From NCBI RefSeq assembly GCF_000723205.1, contig NZ_HG315671.1:2577351-2641350 (forward strand): 64,000 nt of DNA, given 5' to 3'. This DNA comes from Formosa agariphila KMM 3901 (GTDB lineage Bacteria; Bacteroidota; Bacteroidia; Flavobacteriales; Flavobacteriaceae). Position numbers and translations under genes: made by a program. The notes beneath the pieces were generated by a model. It saw nothing but the letters and a program-made list of their open reading frames with translations, did not search any database and was not told the DNA's origin. This document shows, piece after piece, positions 9,057 through 16,431 of the stretch; the first letter of the stretch is position 1, and each line of letters starts with the position of its first letter.

Positions 9057-9204
9057 CTGAAATTTCATCTCCATACTGATTAAAAAAATGTTCCAAGTCT
9101 TCTTGCTCCAAACCTTGATTTTCTTTTTCTAAATAGCCTACAAAATCTGCTGAACTTTGTGAATACGTTCCTCCTAATTTCTGAGGTATAATGGTTATAT
9201 ACAT
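9046..9204 (-). pseudogene. N-terminal remnant of a MobB/BtgB-type mobilisation protein (DUF5712-like)
   Basis: 52 codons from ATG 9204: MYITIIPQKLGGTYSQSSAD, then FVGYLEKENQGLEQEDLEHF and FNQYGDEISVKD before a stop. This matches the first residues of large MobB/BtgB relaxase-like proteins of Bacteroidetes elements, which are several hundred residues long; everything after GDEIS is missing. It lies 11 bp downstream of the btgA-like gene, the normal mobA-mobB order. Its 3' end overlaps the ATPase remnant on the other strand (9046-9056), which marks a deletion junction that removed both gene bodies. Confidence 0.6.
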
Positions 9205-9215
9205 AGCTTCAAGTT

Positions 9216-9596
9216 TTAGAGTTCATTGTTTAGATTAAGCTTTTCTTTAAAGCGTACTTCCTTCTTTTCTTCTTTAAAATTCATACTTGAATGCGATGGA
9301 TTCTGAGTAAGATCCTCGTTTTGAAATAGCAACTCCATCATCGCAACTGTAGGTTTGGTTTGTGTCTTTTCCATATCACGCATAATGGCGATTACCGCAT
9401 TAATACGTTTCTTCAGAGAAGCTTCAATGGTACGCCCTGTAGGTCCAAATGTTTCTTTTGGAGAGATTTCATTATAGAAGAAAAAATCAAGCATAGAAGA
9501 CATCGCCTCTGTGTGCGATTTGAAATGCGTTCTTGAAAATTCTTGAAAACGTTTAGCTGTTTCCTTTTTGAATCTAACACCAATAAATGAGTCCAT
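9216..9596 (-). CDS. BfmA/BtgA-family mobilisation protein
   Basis: 126 residues from ATG 9596 (MDSFIGVRFKKETAKRFQEF). An upstream TTG at 9644 would add 16 residues but runs through the repeats at 9606-9661, so I prefer the ATG. The N-terminal third has the look of a ribbon-helix-helix DNA-binding protein, followed by FFFYNEISPKETFGPTGRT and a helical region (RINAVIAIMRDMEKTQTKPT). BtgA-type proteins are small accessory mobilisation factors that bind the transfer origin with a MobB relaxase. Here the partner survives only as a 52-residue stub, so the gene is probably a relic although its reading frame is intact. Confidence 0.7.
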   Translation of the reverse strand: MDSFIGVRFKKETAKRFQEFSRTHFKSHTEAMSSMLDFFFYNEISPKETFGPTGRTIEASLKKRINAVIAIMRDMEKTQTKPTVAMMELLFQNEDLTQNPSHSSMNFKEEKKEVRFKEKLNLNNEL

Positions 9597-9605
9597 AATT
9601 CGCCG

Positions 9606-9661
9606 ATTTGTCGCAAATTCTTCCCTAAAACTAGGCGTTCGCAAGCCATTTGTCGCAAATT
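9606..9661. repeat. Two 14-bp repeats upstream of the btgA-like gene, candidate oriT/relaxosome sites
   Basis: ATTTGTCGCAAATT occurs at 9606-9619 and again at 9648-9661, 42 bp apart in the same orientation. Each copy has ATTTG/CAAAT dyad symmetry. They begin 10 bp upstream of the mobilisation gene start, where BtgA-type proteins usually bind the transfer origin or their own operator. Confidence 0.5.
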
Positions 9662-9720
9662 GCTGAAAGTCAAGAAATTACAATATTTTCAAACAACTGA
9701 TTGTCAGTGTTTTAAAACAG

Positions 9721-9789
9721 AAAAGGAGTCCATAACATCGCTCTGCGTGTTACCCTCTTGCTACTCCTTTTCGTTCGCCCCAAGCGAAC
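9721..9789. repeat. Hairpin-forming inverted repeats in the mobilisation region
   Basis: AAAAGGAGT (9721-9729) pairs with ACTCCTTTT (9763-9771), and immediately after it GTTCGC (9773-9778) pairs with GCGAAC (9784-9789) around a CCCAA loop. Two adjacent hairpins beside mobilisation genes are compatible with an oriT or with a structured leader. The surrounding gap 9597-10041 holds no gene; the rest of it to 9982 shows nothing clear. Confidence 0.45.
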
Positions 9790-9982
9790 AAAATTCCTTA
9801 CAATTTGCTTAAAAAAAGCCAATTGCCCTTTTAGGGAAATAAATTTCCAATAGGTTAATATTTTTGATGAAACGGTTCTCGGCGAAAGTAGAATTGAGAT
9901 AACCGTATACTAAATTTAGTTCTGAAATTCAGCATTTTAAAGATACACTTTTTTTATCAATTGAAAATTAATCACATAGAAA

Positions 9983-10008
9983 AACACCTTCAAATTTTTA
10001 GAGGTGTT
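9983..10008 (-). terminator. Intrinsic terminator after the DUF6876 gene
   Basis: AACACCT (9983-9989) pairs with AGGTGTT (10002-10008). On the minus strand the stem is followed by a run of T. It lies 34 bp beyond the stop of the gene ending at 10042. Confidence 0.6.
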
Positions 10009-10041
10009 CCTTTTAAATCATAAAATTAATGGCTACAAATT

Positions 10042-10422
10042 TTAATATTCTACAGGCAACATTAACATGTTATCTATAAAATATAACCGTATTTTTTGAA
10101 GTGGAAAATCTGTAACGCGATAGGTCTGCATATCTAAAACAGTATCATTTCCATCTGTGTAAATAATTTCTGCTTCATACCCTTTTTGCTTTTGATCGGC
10201 TCCAGATAAACGTTTAAAATCGATGGTTATAAAATAGGATTTTTTCATCAATTGTTTTCCTATAATTGATGCGTCTGTGATTAACCAATGACATTGCCCA
10301 TGTTCGGCTAAATATTGAATACCTTCTGTATACCGGGTATTAATCAATGGGATTTTAAAACATTCCATCGATCCGTGAAATTGTTGTAATCCTTCTTCTA
10401 ATATGTTAACTTTAGTGCTCAT
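10042..10422 (-). CDS. DUF6876-family mobile-element protein
   Basis: 126 residues from ATG 10422 (MSTKVNILEEGLQQFHGSME); a TTG six bases upstream is a less likely start. The pattern GLQQFHGS, TRYTEGIQYLAEHGQCHWLI and SYFITIDFKR fits DUF6876, a family of unknown function that is common on plasmids and conjugative elements of Bacteroidota, often near ssb or antirestriction genes. No catalytic residues can be pointed to. It lies 81 bp downstream of ssb, with a hairpin between them. The function is unknown. Confidence 0.6.
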   Translation of the reverse strand: MSTKVNILEEGLQQFHGSMECFKIPLINTRYTEGIQYLAEHGQCHWLITDASIIGKQLMKKSYFITIDFKRLSGADQKQKGYEAEIIYTDGNDTVLDMQTYRVTDFPLQKIRLYFIDNMLMLPVEY

Positions 10423-10451
10423 TTTCAAAGTATTTTAAAGGTTAAAAAATT

Positions 10452-10488
10452 AAAAGAGGGTTTTACTGTGGAAGGTTCACCCTCTTTT
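10452..10488 (-). terminator. Intrinsic terminator downstream of ssb
   Basis: AAAAGAGGGT (10452-10461) and ACCCTCTTTT (10479-10488) form a perfect 10-bp stem just after the ssb stop. T-rich sequence follows on the minus strand. Confidence 0.7.
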
Positions 10489-10503
10489 TTTTGATTTCAA
10501 ATT

Positions 10504-10851
10504 TTAGGCTTTATCAGGCTTAGAACCCAATAATAAAATGTCATTTGCAACTACCTCTGTGATGTAATGCGTTTGCTCGTCTTTAGACGTATAACTTCTA
10601 GTTTTAAGCTTTCCAGTTACACCAACTTCCTTACCTTTAGAAGTGAATTTTTCAATAATTTCGGCTGTACTTCCCCAAGCAACTATAGAATGCCAATTAG
10701 TTTCAGTTTGCTTTTCGCCTTTAGCATTTTTAAAATGCTCATTCGTGGCTAATGAAAATCGGGCTACTTTTTTACCGTTTTCAAGAATGGTGATTGTTGG
10801 TTCTTGTCCAATGTTTCCAATTAACTGTACGTGATTTTTGATACTACTCAT
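10504..10851 (-). CDS. ssb: Single-stranded DNA-binding protein, element type
   Basis: 115 residues forming one OB fold: MSSIKNHVQLIGNIGQEPTI, KKVARFSLATNEHFKN, TNWHSIVAWGSTAEIIEKFT, KGKEVGVTGKLKTRSYTSKD. This is the core of bacterial SSB (strand-order motifs NxVxLIGNIG, FSLAT, W-H-x-V/I-x-W). It lacks the long acidic tail of chromosomal SSB; the protein ends LLLGSKPDKA. Short SSB copies like this are typical of conjugative elements and protect transferred single-stranded DNA. The start ATG at 10851 gives the canonical N-terminus. It is followed by a strong terminator. Confidence 0.9.
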   Translation of the reverse strand: MSSIKNHVQLIGNIGQEPTITILENGKKVARFSLATNEHFKNAKGEKQTETNWHSIVAWGSTAEIIEKFTSKGKEVGVTGKLKTRSYTSKDEQTHYITEVVANDILLLGSKPDKA

Positions 10852-10925
10852 AATAAAAGATTTAAAGATTAATTAAATTACCATCCGAACCATTCAGACG
10901 GCTTGTGTCTATATTTTTTTTTAAA

Positions 10926-11036
10926 TTATTTACTTATTATATCCTGAGCGTTTTCCTTTTTTGTTTTTTTTGGTGCCGCTTCCTTTTGTATGTTTTTGTC
11001 TGATTTCATAAGATTCATTTTAGATTTACTTCCCAT
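10926..11036 (-). CDS. Possible 36-residue lysine-rich small protein
   Basis: ATG 11036 to TAA 10926 encodes MGSKSKMNLMKSDKNIQKEA followed by APKKTKKENAQDIISK. It is strongly basic, has no membrane segment and looks disordered. It lies 74 bp upstream of ssb on the same strand. A purine-rich GTGAGG precedes the start by about 4 bp. Lysine-rich composition is also easy to get by chance in AT-rich DNA, so I rate this as a candidate only. Confidence 0.25.
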   Translation of the reverse strand: MGSKSKMNLMKSDKNIQKEAAPKKTKKENAQDIISK

Positions 11037-11297
11037 AGTGCCCTCACTGTTACCTTTTTTTGTTGCTTATACAGTTTCAATATTTCGAATTGATAAGGAC
11101 TTATAAAAGGGAGGTACGACCGGTTATGCAGTCCGTTCAACTTCTAAATGTTGGTATTTTGCTATCGAAAAACGGGAAGTAATTGTGAGGGTCTGGGTGT
11201 AAGTCTAAAGTCTTTTGTGAAATACAAATACATTGGAAGCGCTACCAAATGCATAATAGAATTCTGATTTATCGAACGCTATTCACGATTTTCGCTC

Positions 11298-11675
11298 TGT
11301 AATGAAGTGTTCTTCCTGGCGCAGCAGGAAGGTTAAACGCAATGGAAAGCTAAAATTGGGGATTGTGTTCAAGACTTGTGCAGGTAAGCTCTTTTTCCGA
11401 AATGTAACTTTTTCGTGAAATGAAGTGGAAATGTGCTAACCGGGTTATGAAAACAAATCTTTTTCCTGTAGTAGGATGCCAAGCGAACGTGACGTTAATG
11501 CTGTAGGTTGTAATGGAGTTTGATTGCTTCCCGTTTTTCTCGGGAATTAGCAAGCAAGTGAAATGGAAGACGGAAGCCTTAACGTTGTGTTCAAGACTTT
11601 TTTAAGGAAGTGCTTTTCCCGAAATGGAGCTTTTCGCGGCATGTAGCGGGAATGGGCTGAGGGTAGTAAGAAAAC
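11298..11675. repeat. Diverged direct repeat of a structured noncoding unit (two copies)
   Basis: Copy 1 (11298-11454) and copy 2 (11509-11675) share TGTAATGrAGT at the start, an exact TTGTGTTCAAGACTT core (11363-11377 and 11585-11599), CCGAAATG about 20 bases later, and a GAAAAC end. Each has a hairpin at the same place although the sequence differs: CTTCCTG/CAGGAAG (11312-11331) in copy 1 and TTCCCG/CGGGAA (11528-11546) in copy 2. No family-like protein is encoded. Conserved pairing with changed bases suggests a structured RNA or DNA element, probably belonging to the mobile element. Confidence 0.5.
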
Positions 11676-12140
11676 GTTTCCTAATATCAATTAGACTAAC
11701 CAATTCAGAAAATAAAAATTATAAATCAGCTTTAAACTTGAGTTTACCAAATTCACTTTCTATAAATTTAAATTGGTTTTTAATCTTGCTAAATGTAAAT
11801 ACTAAGTTTGAAATCAGTAGGTCTACATACACATAATTTTTCGCACTCTAGAATAAGCTTTTTTTGCCAGTTGTTATGCTTAGTTAAATCATTAATAAAG
11901 GCCTTATATGTATATTTTACCACTTTAAAGAGGACTACTACTGATTTTTAAAGGACTAATTAAAAGAATTAAATTGCAAATAATTTAAATTTCATTAACC
12001 TTATTTATTTAGGTTTACACTTTTCTAAGGATTTAATAAAAACGAAATAATTCTTAGCCTAATACTAAAACAACTAATTGTATTAATAATTTCAGCCCCG
12101 AAAAGGAGCTAAAACTATTATAATTATGTAGTAATAAAGT
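11676..12140. other. Noncoding stretch between element remnant and permease gene
   Basis: AT-rich, no recognisable gene. A minus-strand frame of about 46 codons without an obvious start ends at 11794 and could be coding debris, but I recognise nothing in it. A second noncoding stretch lies at 10852-11297, apart from the small lysine-rich ORF; I see no clear feature there. The region 12030-12140 follows the permease stop and has no strong hairpin. Confidence 0.3.
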
Positions 12141-13553
12141 TTAAATCTTCTTCTGATACATTTTACTAAAGACTAAAAATAACACACCACATAACAACCA
12201 CGCAGGTAAAGTTACAAAAGACAAGAATACATCAAATTGAAGCGATATAAAGTAAAACACGCCAAAGCTTATAGCCCATGCAAAAAACACAGATTTATTA
12301 AAAGAAAGTTGAGCTACTTCTGCATAATTTTTTACAATTCCTGCTCGTTTATGGAAGAAATGTTCAAAGACGATTACCGCTCCAAATGGTGCTAAAATAA
12401 ATCCGTAGAGCGCTACAAAACCTAATAATTTCATGGCAAAGGCCGGAAACAATCCTGCTACGGTTGCTACTGTTCCTGCTAATATTGTTACTTTAGCTGT
12501 AGACAATTTTGGTAAAATAGCTTGAAATGCTAATCCTGCTCGGTATATGGTAGGGTTAGCTGTAGTCCATCCCGCTAAAACAACTGCAATAATTCCTAGG
12601 ATTCCAATAGCATTGTTTGCTAAAGGTCCTGGTGCTACAGGAGGAGCTTCTCCGTTACTTAAAAAGGCCTGAGCTTCTGGCGATTTTAAATAAACGGCGT
12701 ATAACAAGGCTGCAGCAATCCAAGCCATATAATGTCCAACGTACATCCCTGCTGCAGTTGCCCATCCCGCTTTAGCTTCTTTTGCGAATCTAAATACAGA
12801 CAAATCAGACATACCAATGTGCATCGCCCCATTAGCGAACCATGACCAAATAACTACATGCCAAAATGTAAATTTTATTTGTCCAGGGAATGGCTCAGAA
12901 CCTTCTCCCCAAATATTCCAGAAGTCTGAAAAACTACTAACACCTAATTGATTAAGCGCAACAATTCCACAAGCTATAAATGCAACTACAATTACTGGAG
13001 ACATCCAATTGGCTGCTTTAGTAACTGTATCGTAACCTCGAGCCGCTATTATTGAAATAACAGCACCTATTAGTATAACAATTACAATCCAAGTTAAACC
13101 ATTAGGCATGGTATCTGTTAATTTTGGCATAGGCATATCGAAAGGTATACCAACTGCTGTAGCAGAAACCGTTATCATTGATCCTGCCAAAAAACAAAAT
13201 AAAATACCATTAGCCAAATTATAACCTGTGACTAATTTTTTACCACAAATTTTCTCTAATTGAAAATATAAAGTCAATCTATTTTTTACAGCTATTTCTG
13301 CTGTTAAGAAACGCCAACTTAAAACAGCCAAAATATTACCTATAAGCAAGCCTATTATTAAATCGAAGGCACTCACTCCTGCTGTTAGAAATAAGGGACC
13401 TATCATAAACTCAGTTCCTGCCGCATGTTCTCCAGCATACATACCAATAAAACTTTTCCAACTTTTAAGTTTAGATTGTGGTACTGGAGTTCTTTCAAAT
13501 TCCCCTCCTGCTATTTGTTCTATAGCATCTTGTTCTTGACTATATTCTGACAT
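12141..13553 (-). CDS. NCS1-family (purine/cytosine permease-like) transporter
   Basis: 470 residues, mostly hydrophobic, about 12 membrane segments, beginning with a soluble N-terminus (to about residue 35) and the motif KSWKSFIGMYAGEHAAGTEF. Segments such as FDLIIGLLIGNILAVLSWRF and ANGILFCFLAGSMITVSATA fit the nucleobase:cation symporter-1 (CodB/PurP) fold. Known members carry nucleobases, hydantoins, allantoin or thiamine by proton or sodium symport. Here it is the last gene of the rhamnose cluster, behind a terminator but with its own upstream motif (13720-13747) that is shared with the rhamnose aldolase gene. No RhaT-type transporter is present, so it may import rhamnose, lactate or a related product. 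That is inference; nothing in the sequence fixes the substrate. Confidence 0.85.
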   Translation of the reverse strand: MSEYSQEQDAIEQIAGGEFERTPVPQSKLKSWKSFIGMYAGEHAAGTEFMIGPLFLTAGVSAFDLIIGLLIGNILAVLSWRFLTAEIAVKNRLTLYFQLEKICGKKLVTGYNLANGILFCFLAGSMITVSATAVGIPFDMPMPKLTDTMPNGLTWIVIVILIGAVISIIAARGYDTVTKAANWMSPVIVVAFIACGIVALNQLGVSSFSDFWNIWGEGSEPFPGQIKFTFWHVVIWSWFANGAMHIGMSDLSVFRFAKEAKAGWATAAGMYVGHYMAWIAAALLYAVYLKSPEAQAFLSNGEAPPVAPGPLANNAIGILGIIAVVLAGWTTANPTIYRAGLAFQAILPKLSTAKVTILAGTVATVAGLFPAFAMKLLGFVALYGFILAPFGAVIVFEHFFHKRAGIVKNYAEVAQLSFNKSVFFAWAISFGVFYFISLQFDVFLSFVTLPAWLLCGVLFLVFSKMYQKKI

Positions 13554-13719
13554 TCTTAGTTGTAGTTTGTTTTAATTAAAATTCTCTTATTATTCGTTTT
13601 TAATAAGTCAAAAATTGAATTTTATCAAATGTGCTGGTTAACCACAATGTTGTAAATAAATTAACTTAAAATTCTATTTGACTATTATACTTACGAAAAT
13701 AAATGCTACCAATAAATTA

Positions 13720-13747
13720 TCTATCCTGTACTGTACCGTAATGTATA
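13720..13747 (-). promoter_or_regulatory. Putative operator shared with the rhamnose fusion gene
   Basis: The plus strand reads TCTATCCTGTACTGTACCGT then AATGTATA. The first 11 bases (TCTATCCTGTA) recur exactly at 22703-22713 upstream of the aldolase/dehydrogenase gene, and both sites continue into TGTA-rich sequence. It lies 167-194 bp upstream of the permease start and downstream of the aldA terminator. The TGTA-rich sequence is suggestive of a GntR-type site, but no regulator gene is nearby. Confidence 0.4.
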
Positions 13748-13755
13748 TTTAACAA

Positions 13756-13785
13756 AAAACTCAGCCACATTAGTAACTGAGTTTT
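13756..13785 (-). terminator. Intrinsic terminator after aldA
   Basis: AAAACTCAG (13756-13764) pairs exactly with CTGAGTTTT (13777-13785), 15 bp after the aldA stop. It separates the permease from the rest of the rhamnose operon. Confidence 0.7.
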
Positions 13786-13799
13786 CTTTCATTTATTTG

Positions 13800-15239
13800 T
13801 TAGTAATATTTGGCATAAACCACTCGGGTGTGCAAATATTCTTCCATACCATGTTTGCCATCTGCACCACCAACACCTGACTTTTTCCATCCGGCGTGAA
13901 AACCTTGTATGGCTTCAAAATGCTCTCTATTTACATAGGTTTCTCCAAATTGCAAACTATTAGTAGCATGCATGATGTTATTATAATTTTCTGAAAATAT
14001 AGATGAGGTTAAACCATACTGACAATCGTTAGCCAAGGCTATGGCTTCATCTAATGTAGTAAACTTCATTACAGGTAACACTGGGCCAAACACCTCTTCC
14101 TGAACCACCTGCATATTCTGTGTACAATTGGTCAACAAAGTAGGCTCATAAAAATACCCTTTACTAAATTTTTCCGGGCGCTTTCCTCCTACTAGAACTT
14201 CGGCTCCTTCCTTTTTAGCAAATTCGACCATTTCAGAAATTTTATCGATTTGTGATTTAGAAACTAAACTACTCATATCGGCATTCACTCCGGTTAAAGC
14301 ATCTTCAACCGTAACTTCACTCATCTTTTTGGTCAATTTTTCGACAAATTCATCGTAAATACTGTCTTCAACATACACACGTTCTGCACAGTTACAAACT
14401 TGACCGCTAAAAATCACTTTTGAAGACACTACAGCATTAACTGCTAATTCTAAATTGGCATCAGCACAAACAATAGCAGGTGCTTTCCCTCCTAATTCTA
14501 AAGAGACTTTGGTAATATTTTCAGCTGCAGCTTCAATAATTTTTTGTCCTGCACCAACACTTCCTGTTAAACTAATTATCCCCGTAATTGGACTTTTTGA
14601 AAGCGCGTTACCAACTGTTCTACCCGATCCACATACAAAATTTAATACACCTTTAGGTAAATCAATATTCTGAATAAAATCGGCAAATTCCATAATAGTA
14701 TTTGGTGCTTCAGAACTTGGTTTTATAACACAGGTATTTCCTGTAATTAAAGACGCTGCAACTTTTCTTGCCATTACAAAAAATGGGAAATTCCAAGGAC
14801 AAATACCTACAGCTACACCAATTGGTACTTTATGAAGGTAAATGTGTTCTTTAGCACGATCACTTTGTATAATTTCGCCTTCAATACGTCTAGCCCATCC
14901 GGCGTTATAATCGAAATAATCTGCTGTGACGTCAATTTCTACTTGTGCTAACCCGATAACTTTGGCTTGTTCTTTCGACAAAGTTTCTGCTAAAAACACT
15001 CTATTTTCTCTAATAACATCAGCCATTTTATGTAAAAAAGCGGCTCTTTGTATAGCTGGTAATGCTTCCCACACTGGCTGGGCTGCTTGAGCAGCTTCTA
15101 ATGCGTTGTTAGCGTCTTCAACAGTACCTGTAGAAATTGTACTTAACACTTCTTCTGTACAGGGATTTAAAATTTCAATGACCTCTGTAGCTTTAGAGTC
15201 TACAAATTGTCCATTGATATATTGCTTATAATGTTTCAT
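13800..15239 (-). CDS. aldA: Lactaldehyde dehydrogenase (NAD-dependent aldehyde dehydrogenase, AldA-like)
   Basis: 479 residues, the same length as E. coli AldA and very similar to it along its length as I recall it (QPVWEALPAIQRA, RRIEGEIIQSDRA, SGQVCNCAERVYV, NREHFEAIQGFHAGWKKSGV). It contains the NAD-binding region (GICPWNFPFF, about 147), the general-base Glu in LELGGKAPAI (about 249) and the catalytic Cys in GQVCNCAER (about 283). The reaction is L-lactaldehyde + NAD+ to L-lactate; such enzymes also accept glycolaldehyde. It is cytoplasmic. It lies 21 bp downstream of the lactate dehydrogenase gene, so the two probably handle the C3 product of rhamnose cleavage. Substrate specificity is inferred from similarity and context. 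Confidence 0.88.
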   Translation of the reverse strand: MKHYKQYINGQFVDSKATEVIEILNPCTEEVLSTISTGTVEDANNALEAAQAAQPVWEALPAIQRAAFLHKMADVIRENRVFLAETLSKEQAKVIGLAQVEIDVTADYFDYNAGWARRIEGEIIQSDRAKEHIYLHKVPIGVAVGICPWNFPFFVMARKVAASLITGNTCVIKPSSEAPNTIMEFADFIQNIDLPKGVLNFVCGSGRTVGNALSKSPITGIISLTGSVGAGQKIIEAAAENITKVSLELGGKAPAIVCADANLELAVNAVVSSKVIFSGQVCNCAERVYVEDSIYDEFVEKLTKKMSEVTVEDALTGVNADMSSLVSKSQIDKISEMVEFAKKEGAEVLVGGKRPEKFSKGYFYEPTLLTNCTQNMQVVQEEVFGPVLPVMKFTTLDEAIALANDCQYGLTSSIFSENYNNIMHATNSLQFGETYVNREHFEAIQGFHAGWKKSGVGGADGKHGMEEYLHTRVVYAKYY

Positions 15240-15260
15240 TTTAAAAAAATTATTTTGCTA

Positions 15261-16421
15261 TTATTTATTGGTTTGTTTAATTAAGTGATATGGAAAATCA
15301 CTTGTCGTGGCACAACATAATTGATTCATAACTTGCTGTAATTCTGTCTTCAATAATGAAATAGTATGATTACCACCTTCTTTTCCAAGTGCAGAAACAC
15401 CGTACATAAACGAGCGTCCCATAAATGTAAATTTTGCCCCACTTGCCAATGCTCGAGCTACATCAGGTCCTGAACGAATTCCACTATCCATCATCACTTC
15501 TATCTGATTACCATATTTTTCTGCAATTGTGGTTAGTGGTTTTATGGTAGATTCACCTGCGTCTAATTGCCGCCCACCATGATTAGAGACTATAATTCCG
15601 TCTATCCCTAATCTAATAGCTTCCTCTGCATCATATTCAGAGGCTACACCCTTTAATACTAACTTTCCTTTCCACATATCACGAATCGGTTTTATTTTTT
15701 CTGCATTTAATCGACCAGAAAAAGTTTGATCCATAAATTTCCCTAACTGTTTTAAATCTAAACCTTTTGGCATATAAGGCTTTAAGTTTTCAAAATTAGG
15801 TTGACCATATCTTAAAGTTTCTAAAGCCCAATGTGGTTTACCTAAAACTTGTAAAATATTTTGGATAGACATCTTTGGAGGCATTGCTAATCCATTACGT
15901 ATATCTCGTGGTCTAAAACCAAAGGTGGGTACATCGCAAAGAATTACCAGCACAGGACATTCTGCAGCTGCGGCTCGATGAATAATATCGTCTCTTAATC
16001 TATTTTCTGTAGGATGATACAATTGAAACCAAGCTTTTCCTTCTGTTAATTCACTTGCTCGCTCAATACTCGTCGTCGTTACAGTGCTTAGTATGAATGG
16101 AATATTATGCTCGAAAGCAGCTTTGGCTAAAATTTCTGGAGAGTTAGGCCACATTAATCCTTGTAAGCCCACAGGTGCAATCCCAAAAGGGGCATCATAT
16201 TCTATTCCAAATAATTTAGTTTTTAAGGAAGACCCTACATGTGCCCTTAAATAATTTGGCTTTAATTGTACATCTCTTAATTCTGAGGTATTTCTTAATA
16301 AATTTACATCCTCATTACATCCTCCATCTAAATATTCAAAAGCAAACTTTGGTATTTTTTTTTGCGCTTTAGTTCTTAAATCATCTATTGATGGATAGCG
16401 TGAATCAAATTTTATAGCCAT
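15261..16421 (-). CDS. lldD: FMN-dependent alpha-hydroxy-acid (L-lactate) dehydrogenase
   Basis: 386 residues, the usual length for LldD-type enzymes. Signature features: KAQKKIPKFAFEYLDGGCNE near the N-terminus, APVGLQGLMWP (FMN site), WFQLYHP, and IVSNHGGRQLDAGES around residue 280 with the catalytic His and the substrate-binding Arg, then MDSGIRSGPDVARAL and FMGRSFMYG for the FMN phosphate. It oxidises L-lactate to pyruvate and feeds electrons to the quinone pool or oxygen; it is usually membrane-associated from the inside. It lies 10 bp after the preceding aldolase-like gene and just upstream of aldA. Glycolate or another 2-hydroxy acid remains possible, but rhamnose-derived lactate is the simplest reading. 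Confidence 0.85.
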   Translation of the reverse strand: MAIKFDSRYPSIDDLRTKAQKKIPKFAFEYLDGGCNEDVNLLRNTSELRDVQLKPNYLRAHVGSSLKTKLFGIEYDAPFGIAPVGLQGLMWPNSPEILAKAAFEHNIPFILSTVTTTSIERASELTEGKAWFQLYHPTENRLRDDIIHRAAAAECPVLVILCDVPTFGFRPRDIRNGLAMPPKMSIQNILQVLGKPHWALETLRYGQPNFENLKPYMPKGLDLKQLGKFMDQTFSGRLNAEKIKPIRDMWKGKLVLKGVASEYDAEEAIRLGIDGIIVSNHGGRQLDAGESTIKPLTTIAEKYGNQIEVMMDSGIRSGPDVARALASGAKFTFMGRSFMYGVSALGKEGGNHTISLLKTELQQVMNQLCCATTSDFPYHLIKQTNK

Positions 16422-16431
16422 GTTATTTTTT

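Larger units (their letters stand above)
7435..11675. mobile_element. Decayed integrative conjugative/mobilizable element remnant
   Basis: Between the tRNA-Pro half-site and the rhamnose operon lie typical Bacteroidetes element genes, several of them broken: a fused HTH/accessory protein, a frameshifted ATPase stub, a 52-residue mobB stub, an intact btgA-like gene, a DUF6876 gene, ssb, and noncoding repeats. No integrase, relaxase body, coupling protein or tra genes remain. Deletion junctions are visible inside the chimeric gene (about 8204) and where the ATPase and mobB stubs meet (about 9046-9056). The right boundary is undefined: no second tRNA-Pro sequence was seen in the window. The end given is that of the last element-like repeat. 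Confidence 0.6.

Noticed and set aside
11081-11297. Possible group II intron or insertion-sequence remnant in the GC-richer stretch
   Set aside because: No reverse transcriptase or transposase fragment, no domain V-like hairpin and no terminal inverted repeats could be identified.
11350-11553. 67-codon minus-strand frame across the structured repeat
   Set aside because: It spans parts of both repeat copies and the spacer; the repeats' hairpins explain the conservation better than a protein.
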